The notes under the pieces are model-generated. The model had not been told where the DNA came from. It saw only the letters and a program-made list of their open reading frames with translations, and did no database searches. Positions 18,077-26,307 of a stretch of 64,000 nucleotides of DNA are shown here, piece by piece (within the stretch, counting starts at the first letter, position 1; each line of letters begins with the position of its first letter). The position numbers were made by a program, and so were the translations under genes. The DNA is from Streptomyces sp. B93 (GTDB lineage Bacteria > Actinomycetota > Actinomycetes > Streptomycetales > Streptomycetaceae). The stretch spans positions 1 to 64,000 of the forward strand of contig NZ_JAGPXL010000001.1 of assembly GCF_018070565.1 (NCBI RefSeq), read 5' to 3'.

Positions 18077-18790
18077 ATGACGGCGGACTGGACACAGGCG
18101 GTACGGCAGCAACTCGGCCTCGGACGGCTCCTCCCGCTGGGTGGCCCGCGCGACGGCGCGTGGCTCTCCGAGGACGCGGCGCGCACGGCGCTCGCGCGGG
18201 CGGTGGAGGCGGTACCGGGCACCCGGCTGGGCCGGGTCCGCATCGGCCTGGCCGACCCGGAGCAGACCTACGACCCCGCCGTACCGCCCCCGCCGAGCGC
18301 GCTGCCGCCCGGGCCGCTGCGGCTGACCGCCGACTTCGCCGCCACCGCCGCCGAGCCCCTGCCGGCCTCGGCGTCCCGGCTGCGTACGGCACTGGCGACG
18401 GCGGCGGAGCGACGGCTCGGTCTGACGGTGACGGAGATCGACCTGCGGGTGATGGGCCTGCTGGGTGACGACGAGGAACCGCAGGCCCCGGCGGCGACCG
18501 CGCCGGAACCGCCGACGGCCCGCGCATCGACGGACCCCACGCAGGCACGGGCCGCCGCCACCGCCCTGGCCGTACCCGGCGTGGCCCGGCTGACGGCCCT
18601 CCTGGGACCTGCGGTGCACCTCACGGAGACCACCCGGGAGGCCACCCTGCCCCGCCCCCACGTCCAACTGGAACTGGCCGTGCAGGCGACCCACCGCACC
18701 CTGGACGTCACCCGGGAGGTCCGCACCCAGGTAGCCGAGGCGCTGCCCGACCACCCCACGGTGGCGGTACTGGTAACCGCCGTGATCTGA
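18077..18790 (+). CDS. Divergent Asp23-cluster protein with two Asp23-like halves
   Basis: A 237-residue protein divergently transcribed from the Asp23 operon. Each half shows an Asp23-like pattern: VPGTRLGRVRIGLAD ... LTADFAATA ... VTEIDLRVMGL in the first and VPGVARLTALLGPAVHL ... VQLELAVQATHRTLDVTREVRTQVAEAL ... VAVLVTAVI in the second, joined by an Ala/Pro linker near residues 135-165. The repeat is inferred by eye. The ATG at 18077 follows GGAG closely, and an in-frame ATG at 18059 is possible. Confidence 0.72.
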   Translation: MTADWTQAVRQQLGLGRLLPLGGPRDGAWLSEDAARTALARAVEAVPGTRLGRVRIGLADPEQTYDPAVPPPPSALPPGPLRLTADFAATAAEPLPASASRLRTALATAAERRLGLTVTEIDLRVMGLLGDDEEPQAPAATAPEPPTARASTDPTQARAAATALAVPGVARLTALLGPAVHLTETTREATLPRPHVQLELAVQATHRTLDVTREVRTQVAEALPDHPTVAVLVTAVI

Positions 18791-18806
18791 GACGCCCCCG
18801 GCGGCG

Positions 18807-19610
18807 CTACTCGCCGACCCCCGCGAGATCCCGCAGCCGACGCCCCTGCGCCGCCCGCTCGGCGACCCGCTGCTCCTCGTACGTCCGCTCCCCCACCCCC
18901 TGCAACAACGCCTTCGTCTCGATCACGGCGTCCCTCGGGGCGCTGAGCAACGCCGCCGCCAGATCCCGTACGGCGTCGTCGAGCTGGTCGCCGGGCACGG
19001 CGAGGTTGGCGAGCCCGGTGCGCTCGGCCTCCTCGGCCTGGACGAAGCGCCCGGTCGCGCAGATCTCCAGCGCCCGCGCGTACCCGACCAGCGAGACCAG
19101 CGGATACGTCCCCGTCAGGTCGGGCACCAGACCGAGGCTGGTCTCGCGCATGGCGAACTGCACGTCGTCGGCGACGACGCGCAGGTCACAGGCGAGGGCG
19201 AGCTGGAACCCGGCACCGATGGCGTGTCCCTGCACCGCGGCGATGGAGACGATGTCGCTGCGCCGCCACCAGGTGAACGCCGCCTGGTACTCGGCGATGG
19301 TCGCGTCCAGCTCGGCGTCGCCACCGCGCGCGAGGTCGATGAACGACGGCTCGCCGTCGAAGCCCTCGGGCGTGAACGCCTGCCGGTCGAGACCGGCCGA
19401 GAAGGACTTGCCCTCGGCGCGCAGCACGACCACGCGGACGGTGCCCGGCAGCAGCCGGCCCGCCTCGGTCAGCGCCCGCCACAGAGCGGGGCTCTGCGCG
19501 TTGCGCTTGGCCGGGTTGGTCAGCGTCACCGTGGCGATCGCGTCGTCGACGGTGAGCCGTACGCCGTCCTTGTCGAGTACCGGATCGATTACCGAGTCGA
19601 GCGAAGCCAT
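18807..19610 (-). CDS. Enoyl-CoA hydratase/isomerase family protein
   Basis: A 267-residue crotonase-fold protein. The two oxyanion-hole blocks are visible: GKSFSAGLDRQAF and VQGHAIGAGFQLALACDLRV, followed by FAMRETSLGLVPDLTGTYPL. The family hydrates or isomerises enoyl-CoA thioesters, often in beta-oxidation. The ATG at 19610 is clear. It converges with the 18077 gene with only 16 bases between stops. Substrate is not determined. Confidence 0.88.
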   Translation of the reverse strand: MASLDSVIDPVLDKDGVRLTVDDAIATVTLTNPAKRNAQSPALWRALTEAGRLLPGTVRVVVLRAEGKSFSAGLDRQAFTPEGFDGEPSFIDLARGGDAELDATIAEYQAAFTWWRRSDIVSIAAVQGHAIGAGFQLALACDLRVVADDVQFAMRETSLGLVPDLTGTYPLVSLVGYARALEICATGRFVQAEEAERTGLANLAVPGDQLDDAVRDLAAALLSAPRDAVIETKALLQGVGERTYEEQRVAERAAQGRRLRDLAGVGE

Positions 19611-19652
19611 GGGGCGCCTCCGATGGGTGCGGTCGTAAGTGACTGCACAGTA

Positions 19653-19686
19653 ACCACCCGGCCGATCGGTTGCCCGACCGGGTGGT
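19653..19686 (-). terminator. Hairpin downstream of gbn
   Basis: ACCACCCGG (19653-19661) pairs with CCGGGTGGT (19678-19686). The 16-base loop holds a smaller palindrome CCGATCGG. It lies 32 bases past the gbn stop and before the enoyl-CoA hydratase start. Confidence 0.6.
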
Positions 19687-19717
19687 CACCATCGAAGACG
19701 GTGGGCTGCCCGGGGGG

Positions 19718-19939
19718 TCAGGCCGAGGCGGCCTTCTTGCCCCGCGTCGCCCCGCCACGCCCTCGGAGCGTGACGCCCGACTCGCTGAGCATGCGGTGCA
19801 CAAAGCCATACGAGCGGCCGGTCTCCTCGGCCAACGCCCGGATGCTCGCACCGGCGTCGTACTTCTTCTTCAGGTCTGCCGCGAGCTTGTCGCGCGCGGC
19901 GCCGGTCACCCGGCTGCCCTTCTTCAGAGTCTCGGCCAC
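19718..19939 (-). CDS. gbn: GATC-binding nucleoid-associated protein Gbn
   Basis: A 73-residue small basic protein with a helix-turn-helix: KKKYDAGASIRALAEETGRSYGFVHRMLSESGVTLRGRGG, flanked by Lys/Arg-rich ends (ETLKKGSRVTG and TRGKKAASA). The sequence and length correspond to S. coelicolor SCO1839, described as Gbn, a nucleoid-associated protein that binds GATC and affects development. I chose GTG 19939 because GAGGAGG lies 7 bases upstream. Longer in-frame starts lack this site. A dense GATC cluster lies about 290 bases upstream and another GATC at 19979 sits just in front of the start. Confidence 0.88.
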   Translation of the reverse strand: MAETLKKGSRVTGAARDKLAADLKKKYDAGASIRALAEETGRSYGFVHRMLSESGVTLRGRGGATRGKKAASA

Positions 19940-20297
19940 CCGTGCCTCCTCATGGGAAGTGCGCTCTGGTCTCCTCATGATCACCCCTCCGCGCCGTCCT
20001 GGCCACCCATTCGGCAAGGTCCATGCGAGAGGGTTTTGACGACAGGAGCACATCCCCACAACCGGAATTGCCAATTCCGAAGCGTCGGGCGCGTCCCGCC
20101 GAACGGACCTCTCCGCGAAGGCGCAGGTCAGCATGGTGTGGCGGCCGAATCTCCGTCGACAGGGGACTCGGCCGCGAAATCGATGTAGGACACACCCCGG
20201 TACGAGGAGATCTCACACAGATGGTGGATCACCGATGGGCCGAATGATCCATACGCTGTGGATCACTCATTCGATCAAGCGGGGGGACGGGGCCCGA
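19940..20297. other. Intergenic region upstream of gbn
   Basis: A 358-base noncoding stretch, clearly less GC-rich than the genes. It must hold the gbn promoter and the end of the ABC-F transcript. It contains GATC at 19979 and a run of GATC sites from 20209 on. I see no convincing small gene in either strand. Confidence 0.6.
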
Positions 20298-20318
20298 TCA
20301 GGCGAGGGCGACCAGATC
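20209..20318. promoter_or_regulatory. Cluster of seven GATC sites between gbn and the ABC-F gene
   Basis: GATC occurs at 20209, 20227, 20246, 20261, 20273, 20296 and 20315, seven times in 110 bases. At roughly 72% G+C less than one would be expected. Two of the sites are within an identical GTGGATCAC (20225 and 20259). As Gbn binds GATC and is encoded next door, this is a candidate Gbn target. The last site lies inside the ABC-F coding end. Confidence 0.55.
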
Positions 20319-21896
20319 CGCGTAGTCCGCGCCCCACAGGTCCTCGACGCCGTCGGGGAGCAGGATGATCCGCTCGGGCTGGAGCGCCTCGACGGCGCCC
20401 TCGTCGTGGGTGACCAGGACGACCGCGCCCTTGTAGGTGCGCAGCGCGCCGAGGATCTCCTCGCGGCTGGCCGGGTCGAGGTTGTTGGTGGGCTCGTCGA
20501 GGAGGAGGACGTTCGCCGAGGACACCACGAGGGTGGCGAGGGCCAGCCGGGTCTTCTCGCCTCCGGAGAGCACCCCGGCGGACTTGTCGACGTCGTCGCC
20601 GGAGAACAGGAACGAGCCGAGCACCTTGCGGACCTCGACCAGGTCCATGTCCGGGGCGGCCGAGCGCATGTTCTCCAGCACGGTGCGGTTCTGGTCGAGG
20701 GTCTCGTGCTCCTGCGCGTAGTAGCCGAGCTTGAGGCCGTGACCGGGGACGACCGCGCCCGTGTCGGGCTGTTCCACACCGGCGAGCAGCCGCAGCAGCG
20801 TCGTCTTGCCCGCGCCGTTGAGGCCGAGGATGACGACCCGCGACCCCTTGTCGATGGCCAGGTCGACGTCGGTGAAGATCTCCAGCGAGCCGTACGACTT
20901 CGACAGGCCCTCCGCCATCAGCGGGGTCTTGCCGCAGGGCGCGGGCTCGGGGAAGCGCAGCTTGGCGACCTTGTCGGACTGCCGGACCGCCTCCAGACCG
21001 GCGAGCAGTTTGTCGGCGCGGCGGGCCATGTTCTGCGCGGCGACCGTCTTGGTGGCCTTGGCGCGCATCTTGTCGGCCTGCGAGTGCAGGGCGGCGGCCT
21101 TCTTCTCGGCGTTGGCGCGCTCGCGCTTGCGGCGCTTCTCGTCGGCCTCGCGCTGCTGCTGGTAGAGCTTCCAGCCCATGTTGTAGACGTCGATCTGGGC
21201 GCGGTTGGCGTCCAGGTAGAACACCTTGTTGACCACCGTGTCGACGAGGTCGACGTCGTGGCTGATCACGATGAAGCCGCCGCGGTAGGTCTTGAGGTAG
21301 TCCCGCAGCCAGACGATCGAGTCGGCGTCGAGGTGGTTGGTCGGCTCGTCCAGCAGCAGGGTGTCCGCGTCCGAGAACAGGATGCGGGCCAGCTCGATAC
21401 GGCGGCGCTGTCCGCCGGAGAGCGTGTGCAGGGGCTGGCCGAGCACCCGGTCGGGAAGGTTGAGCGCGGCGGCGATGGTGGCGGCCTCGGCCTCGGCGGA
21501 GTACCCGCCCTTGGTGAGGAACTCCGTCTCCTGGCGCTCGTACTGCTTCATCGCCTTGTCGCGGGTGGCGCCCTTGCCGGTGGCGATGCGCTCCTCGTTC
21601 TGGCGCATCTTGCGGATCAGTACGTCGAGGCCGCGCGCGGAGAGGATGCGGTCGCGGGCGAGGATGTCGAGGTCGCCGGTGCGCGGGTCCTGCGGGAGGT
21701 ACCCGACCTCGCCGGAGCGGGTGATGGTGCCGGCGGCGGGGATGCCCTCGCCCGCGAGGCACTTGGTGAGGGTGGTCTTCCCGGCGCCGTTGCGGCCGAC
21801 CAGGCCGATGCGGTCGCCCTTGGCGACGCGGAAGGTGGCGGACTCGATGAGGACGCGGGCACCGGCGCGCAGCTCGATGCCGGAGGCGGAGATCAC
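20298..21896 (-). CDS. ABC-F family ATP-binding protein
   Basis: A 532-residue soluble protein with two ABC domains and no membrane segment. Walker A motifs are GRNGAGKTT (about residue 36) and GLNGAGKTT in the second half. Signatures are LSGGQRRR and LSGGEKTR, and Walker B-type ends are LLLDEPTNHLD and LLLDEPTNNLD. A Lys/Arg/Glu-rich coiled linker (QQREADEKRRKRERANAEKK) joins them. ABC-F proteins act on ribosomes, in translation or antibiotic resistance. The GTG at 21896 follows GGAG at good spacing. Which ABC-F subgroup it belongs to is not decided. Confidence 0.9.
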   Translation of the reverse strand: MISASGIELRAGARVLIESATFRVAKGDRIGLVGRNGAGKTTLTKCLAGEGIPAAGTITRSGEVGYLPQDPRTGDLDILARDRILSARGLDVLIRKMRQNEERIATGKGATRDKAMKQYERQETEFLTKGGYSAEAEAATIAAALNLPDRVLGQPLHTLSGGQRRRIELARILFSDADTLLLDEPTNHLDADSIVWLRDYLKTYRGGFIVISHDVDLVDTVVNKVFYLDANRAQIDVYNMGWKLYQQQREADEKRRKRERANAEKKAAALHSQADKMRAKATKTVAAQNMARRADKLLAGLEAVRQSDKVAKLRFPEPAPCGKTPLMAEGLSKSYGSLEIFTDVDLAIDKGSRVVILGLNGAGKTTLLRLLAGVEQPDTGAVVPGHGLKLGYYAQEHETLDQNRTVLENMRSAAPDMDLVEVRKVLGSFLFSGDDVDKSAGVLSGGEKTRLALATLVVSSANVLLLDEPTNNLDPASREEILGALRTYKGAVVLVTHDEGAVEALQPERIILLPDGVEDLWGADYADLVALA

Positions 21897-22166
21897 GGAC
21901 AGACTCCAGGGCGGATGGGGAGGGGCGGGGTGGGCGGCTGAGGTCGTACCCGCCGCTAATGCGCGAGGAGAATGGCCATGGGGCCAGTCTAACGGGGCGG
22001 CGCAAGCCCTTTTTCCCGCGTCCGGGGGTTCGGCTTTCGGCCAGGCCGCGGGCGGGGCGTCCGCCGTTCGGCTCTCCGCGGGGGCGTTGTCAGTGGTGGC
22101 TGCCAGACTGTGCAACAGGCCGGACCCGACCCGGGTCGAGGGACCACCGACGAGGGAGTGATCGGT

Positions 22167-22580
22167 ATGGCAGGCACGAGCGGCGGGCGGCCGAGCATCT
22201 GCCCCACGTTGTTGTACGCCGACGCGAAGGCGGCGATCCGCCAGCTCACGGAGGCGTTCGGCTTCACGGAGCTGTCCGTGTACGAGGGCGAGGACGGCTC
22301 GGTGCTGCACGCCGAGCTGGCGCAGGGCAACGGCGCGGTGATGCTCGGCTCCAAGGGCCGCGGCGGCCGCTTCGACGAGGCGATGAAGGGCGCGGGCCCG
22401 ACGGGGGTGTACGTCGTCGTGGACGACGTCGACGCGCACCACCGACGGGCCGTGGACCACGGCGCGGAGATCCTGATGCCCCCGACGGACCAGGACTACG
22501 GCTCGCGGGACTACATGGCCCGTGACATCGAGGGCAACATCTGGAGCTTCGGCACCTACGCGCCCGAGATAACGGCCTGA
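22167..22580 (+). CDS. VOC-family (glyoxalase/bleomycin resistance-like) protein
   Basis: A 137-residue protein with the paired beta-alpha-beta-beta-beta units of the vicinal oxygen chelate fold. It has the AIRQLTEAFGF block, VYVVVDDVDAHHRRAVDHGAEIL and the C-terminal DIEGNIWSFGTY. It resembles the PhnB/YaeR-type VOC proteins of unknown substrate. The ATG at 22167 follows GAGGGAG. It is divergent from the ABC-F gene. Confidence 0.82.
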   Translation: MAGTSGGRPSICPTLLYADAKAAIRQLTEAFGFTELSVYEGEDGSVLHAELAQGNGAVMLGSKGRGGRFDEAMKGAGPTGVYVVVDDVDAHHRRAVDHGAEILMPPTDQDYGSRDYMARDIEGNIWSFGTYAPEITA

Positions 22581-22601
22581 GGCCTCGGCATGACGGCCTG
22601 A

Positions 22602-22627
22602 GGCCCGGCCCCGGACGCGCCCGGGCC
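22602..22627. terminator. Possible bidirectional hairpin between convergent genes
   Basis: GGCCCGG (22602-22608) pairs with CCGGGCC (22621-22627) across a GC-rich loop between the VOC gene stop (22580) and the convergent gene stop (22630). The stem is short, so the call is weak. Confidence 0.35.
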
Positions 22628-22629
22628 GG

Positions 22630-24024
22630 TCAGCTGCCCCCGGTGTGCACCTGGAAGGCCGCCCGGCGGACCGCCTTGGCCAGGGCGGGGTCGGGATGGG
22701 CGGCGGCGAGCGCCACCAGGACCTGCACGGTGCGCGGATGGCCGACCGCGCGCACCTCGTCCAGGAGCGCCGGGACGGTCGCCTGCACGGCCGACTCCAG
22801 GTGCCGCACCAGCAGCGGGGCCTCGCCGTGGTCGGCGACGGCGGCGGCGGTGTCGACCCACAGCCAGGTGGCCTCCTCCCTGGTGAGAATCTCGTGGGCG
22901 TCCTCGGGGTCGGTGCCGTCGTGCTCCGCGAGCCACAGCAGGGCGTAGGGCCGCAGCGTCGGTACGTCGAGGACGCCGCGCACCTCGGGCTCGGCGGGGG
23001 CGCCGACGACCCGCAGCGCCTCGAAGGCCAGGCCGCGCAGCAGGGCGTCCTCGCCGCGGGCGGCGTCGAGGAGTTCGGTGACGGCGCCGCCGACGGGGCG
23101 GGCGGCGAGCCAGGCGCGGTACTCGGCGCGGGCGGCGTTGGGGCGGAGCTGGGCGCAGCCGCGCAGCATCTCCTCGGCGGAGGCCTCGATGTTGCCCGCG
23201 GGGCTCTGGGCGGCGACGCAGATCTGCTCCAGCTTGACCCAGACCGCCCAGCTGCCGAGCGGGGTGAGCGTGGCCTGTCCGTCGCCGTAGGTGAGGGCGC
23301 CGACGGCGGCGAGGGCGCCGAGGGCCCAGTCCAGGAGCGGGGCGAGCGGGGTGTCGTCCCCGGGCTGCGGCTGGGGTTCGGGCTGGGGGCCGTAGGGGAT
23401 CTCGCAGCGTTCGGTGCGCAGTTCGCGGACGCGTTGTTCGAGGAGGTCGAGGAGCTGGGCGACGGGGACGGGCCCGGCGGACAGCTGGAGGAAGGAGAGG
23501 AGCTGGGGCATGGCCGAGACGACCTCGGCGACGGCCGCGGGCTGCTGCTCGGGCTCGGGGCGGGCGAGCGACCAGGCGTCGAAGAGGGCGACCCAGCCGC
23601 GCAGTACGGCGCTGTCGTCGCGGTCCCAGGCGCGCAGCCGCCAGCCGGGGCGGGCGCTGTCGCCGTGCACCTCGACCAGCCCGGCGAGGCGGGCGGTGTC
23701 CCAGTCGACGCGGACCTGCGCCGGTGTCAGACCCAGGTCGTGGGCCGCCCGTTCGGCGGTCGCGTCGGCGAGGGTGGCCTTGCCGTCGGCGGTGGCGCCG
23801 GTCCGGCCGGGGCGCAGCGCGGCGTCGGCCCAGCGGGCGACGCGGGCGGCACCGGCCAGATGGGAGCGAGCCATTTTGGCCAGCTCCGCGGGGGCGGGTG
23901 TGCCCTCCGGCGGGCGCGGTGCGGGGCGGCGCGGGCGCCGCTGGTCCATGGCTCGGGGGGCGGCGGCCAGGGGTCGTGGGCGGACGAGTCGAAGCCTGGA
24001 GTCGCGCGGGATACGGGACGTCAC
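22630..24024 (-). CDS. Conserved hypothetical protein, about 464 residues
   Basis: I do not recognise this family. The protein is rich in Ala, Leu, Arg and Glu and looks largely helical. A section near the N-terminal third (ADATAERAAHDLGLTPAQVRVDWDTARLAGLVEVHG) resembles a winged-helix layout. The middle contains a Gln/Pro-rich run (PQPEPQPQPGDD). The C-terminal half has short helical repeats (LLRGLAFEALRVVG, PALLDEVRAVGHPRTVQVL), suggesting HEAT-like repeats. Start is uncertain: GTG 24024, or ATG 23949. It converges with the VOC gene. Confidence 0.65.
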   Translation of the reverse strand: MTSRIPRDSRLRLVRPRPLAAAPRAMDQRRPRRPAPRPPEGTPAPAELAKMARSHLAGAARVARWADAALRPGRTGATADGKATLADATAERAAHDLGLTPAQVRVDWDTARLAGLVEVHGDSARPGWRLRAWDRDDSAVLRGWVALFDAWSLARPEPEQQPAAVAEVVSAMPQLLSFLQLSAGPVPVAQLLDLLEQRVRELRTERCEIPYGPQPEPQPQPGDDTPLAPLLDWALGALAAVGALTYGDGQATLTPLGSWAVWVKLEQICVAAQSPAGNIEASAEEMLRGCAQLRPNAARAEYRAWLAARPVGGAVTELLDAARGEDALLRGLAFEALRVVGAPAEPEVRGVLDVPTLRPYALLWLAEHDGTDPEDAHEILTREEATWLWVDTAAAVADHGEAPLLVRHLESAVQATVPALLDEVRAVGHPRTVQVLVALAAAHPDPALAKAVRRAAFQVHTGGS

Positions 24025-24206
24025 GGGGGCAGTCTTCCGGTTGACGGTCCGAAAACCCAAACGGAATGTCACGGCGGGCGACGGGGCTGGCCAGAGCACG
24101 GGGTCCAGCAGGGGGTCGGGAGGGGTGATCAAGCCACTGATACGGCCTTGAACGGATCGCAAACGGAATGGTGACGGGCGGGTGGACGGGGGGTGCCCGG
24201 CGAGGG

Positions 24207-25334
24207 TCACATCAGGGGGGTGAGAAAGCGGCGGAGGGATTCCTCGTAGCCCTCGGGATCGGCGTTCCACATGGCGCCGTGCGGCGCCTGGCGGACGGTG
24301 CGCAGGGCGACGCGGTCGGGACGGCGGGCGGCGAGGCGCCGGGAGGGGGCCCAGGGGGCCACGGTGTCGTCGGGGCCGTGGAAGATCAGGGTGGGGACGT
24401 CGAGGCGGTCCGGTGTGGCGGTGCTGTCGAGGCGGTCGCCGTGCAGGCCGGCGCGGCCCTGGGCGGCGCGGACGGCGAGCGGCAGCAGCACGCCCGGGGT
24501 GCGGTGGGCCGCGGCCAGGGCGCGCAGGGTCGCCTCCCAGTCGAGCACCGGGGAGTCCAGCACGAGGCCGGAGACGTTCTCGCGTACCGGGGAGTGGGTG
24601 GCGGTGTGCAGTGCCATGGCGGCGCCGGTGGACCAGCCGTGCAGCACCACCCGCCGGGCGCCGTATCTGAGGGCGTACCGGATGGCGGCGTCCACGTCGC
24701 GCCACTCGGTCTCGCCGAGGTGGTGCAGGCCGTCCGGTGAGCGGGGGGCGCCGAGGTCGCCTCGGTAGGCAAGGGAGAGCACGGGGAAGCGGAGGCGGTG
24801 CAGCAGGCCCATGACGTTCATGGGGTGCTCCCGGGTGGCGCCGAGGCCGTGCACCATGATCATCCAGGTGTCGCGGGCACCGGGCACGAACCAGGCGGGC
24901 AGGGGACCGAGTTCGCCGGGGATGTCGACGTCGGCGTGGTCGAGGCCGAGGGCGGTGCCCGGGTTGCCGATGTGCACGGTCGGGGTGAGCCAGACCCTGT
25001 CGCCGGGTTCCAGGGTGCCGTGGGTGACGCGTTCCAGTCGGCGTACGACGGTGTCGGCGGGGTGGGAGTCGGTGCGCAGGACGGGGCCGACGACGGCGTG
25101 GGAGCCGTCCCCGGCGAGGCCGTAGCGGCCGGGGCGCAGGGAGGCGAGGTCGCGGGTGAGGGCGATCTGCCCCGCGGCCGTGCCGTGCACGGTGAGCCGG
25201 AGTTCGGTGGGCAGGGGCCGTCCCGGTGGCGCCTTGAGCGCCGCGGCGCTGGCGAACCGGCCGACGGCGACCGCTGCGGCGCCGGCCCCTATCACGGCGG
25301 TGACGGCCGCGGCCGTCGCTCTGACAGTGCGCAC
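24207..25334 (-). CDS. Alpha/beta hydrolase with N-terminal membrane anchor
   Basis: A 375-residue protein. The first 30 residues (VRATAAAVTAVIGAGAAAVAVG) form a signal anchor. The hydrolase domain shows the oxyanion loop MVHGLGATREHP, the nucleophile elbow GWSTG (S235), an acid region near FHGPDDTVAP and the catalytic His in APHGAMWN. The layout is that of lysophospholipase/esterase-type hydrolases, probably acting at the outer face of the membrane. Substrate is unknown. The start is the GTG at 25334. Confidence 0.82.
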   Translation of the reverse strand: MRTVRATAAAVTAVIGAGAAAVAVGRFASAAALKAPPGRPLPTELRLTVHGTAAGQIALTRDLASLRPGRYGLAGDGSHAVVGPVLRTDSHPADTVVRRLERVTHGTLEPGDRVWLTPTVHIGNPGTALGLDHADVDIPGELGPLPAWFVPGARDTWMIMVHGLGATREHPMNVMGLLHRLRFPVLSLAYRGDLGAPRSPDGLHHLGETEWRDVDAAIRYALRYGARRVVLHGWSTGAAMALHTATHSPVRENVSGLVLDSPVLDWEATLRALAAAHRTPGVLLPLAVRAAQGRAGLHGDRLDSTATPDRLDVPTLIFHGPDDTVAPWAPSRRLAARRPDRVALRTVRQAPHGAMWNADPEGYEESLRRFLTPLM

Positions 25335-25425
25335 GGCTCCAGTGTCGGGGCGGACCTGGTGACGGGCCAGCCGGAGGACGGGGCCGGGTGATGCGAGGGG
25401 GGAGGGAGGCGGGGGCGTGCCGGGG

Positions 25426-26130
25426 TCAGTCGCCGGGCGCCGGGTCGCGCTGCCCGTACCCCCTCAGCCGCTCTCCGGCCTCCCTCAGCTGCCGTGCTGA
25501 CAGCAGGGCGGGCGAGCGGCCGGGCAGGGCGGAGGCGGTGAGCCAGAGGCGGCACATCCACTCCAGTTGTGCGGTGCGGTCGTAGGCCTGGTCGAGGGTG
25601 TCGCCGTAGGTGAGGGTGCCGTGGTTCTGGAGGAGGCAGCCGGAGCGGCCGGTGAGGGCGCGCAGCATGTTCTGGGCGAGTTCGTCGGTGCCGTAGGTGG
25701 CGTAGGGGGCGACCCGGACGGGTCCGCCGAGCGCTCCGGTCATGTAGTGGATGGGCGGCAGTTCGGGGACGAGGGTGGAGACGGCGGTGGCGTGCACGGC
25801 GTGGGTGTGGACGACGGCGCGCGCGTCGGTGGCGCGGTAGACGGCGAGGTGCATGGGCAGTTCGCTGGTCGGGACCAGGGTGCCGCGCACCTGGTGTCCG
25901 GCGAGGTCGACACCGGTCAGGTCGTCCGGGGTGAGCCGGTCGTAGGGCACGCCCGAGGGGGTGACCAGGACGGTGTCGCCGACGCGGACGGAGACGTTGC
26001 CGGAGGTGCCGACGACGAGGCCGTCGGCGACGGTGCGGCGGGCGGTGGCCACGAGCGCCTCCCAGGCCCGCGCCTCCTCGCCGTCCGCTGCGCCCCGGTC
26101 GTCTCGCTGATCGTGTCGTGGTCCGGCCAT
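25426..26130 (-). CDS. Class II aldolase/adducin family protein
   Basis: A 234-residue zinc aldolase. The metal ligands are visible: Glu90 in PTSELPMH, His108 and His110 in VVHTHAVH, and His170 in LLQNHGTL. SGNVSVR near residue 43 is the substrate phosphate loop. Members include L-fuculose-1-phosphate aldolase and L-ribulose-5-phosphate epimerase. The true substrate is not determined. The ATG at 26130 follows AGGA. The genes around it do not form a clear sugar pathway. Confidence 0.87.
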   Translation of the reverse strand: MAGPRHDQRDDRGAADGEEARAWEALVATARRTVADGLVVGTSGNVSVRVGDTVLVTPSGVPYDRLTPDDLTGVDLAGHQVRGTLVPTSELPMHLAVYRATDARAVVHTHAVHATAVSTLVPELPPIHYMTGALGGPVRVAPYATYGTDELAQNMLRALTGRSGCLLQNHGTLTYGDTLDQAYDRTAQLEWMCRLWLTASALPGRSPALLSARQLREAGERLRGYGQRDPAPGD

Positions 26131-26238
26131 GCCGTGATCCTGCCAGCCGTGCGAGGGGGGCGGCGAGCCGCGGGGTGACCAGGATCTCCTCGGTCCATAC
26201 CTCAATCCATACTCACGGACACCCTGAAGCCCTCCTCA

Positions 26239-26279
26239 GTTCACCTTTCGTTCACCTGGGTTACCTACGTTCATCCAGC
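26239..26279 (+). promoter_or_regulatory. PHO box upstream of the PiT transporter
   Basis: Direct repeats of the 11-base PhoP unit are visible: GTTCACCTTTC (26239-26249), GTTCACCTGGG (26250-26260), a degenerate unit, and GTTCATCCAGC (26269-26279). This is the actinobacterial PHO-box pattern, here 29 bases upstream of the transporter start. It implies control by the PhoR-PhoP phosphate sensor. Sign of regulation is not read from sequence. Confidence 0.75.
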
Positions 26280-26307
26280 CAATGACCTCGAACGATTGCC
26301 CGGGTAA

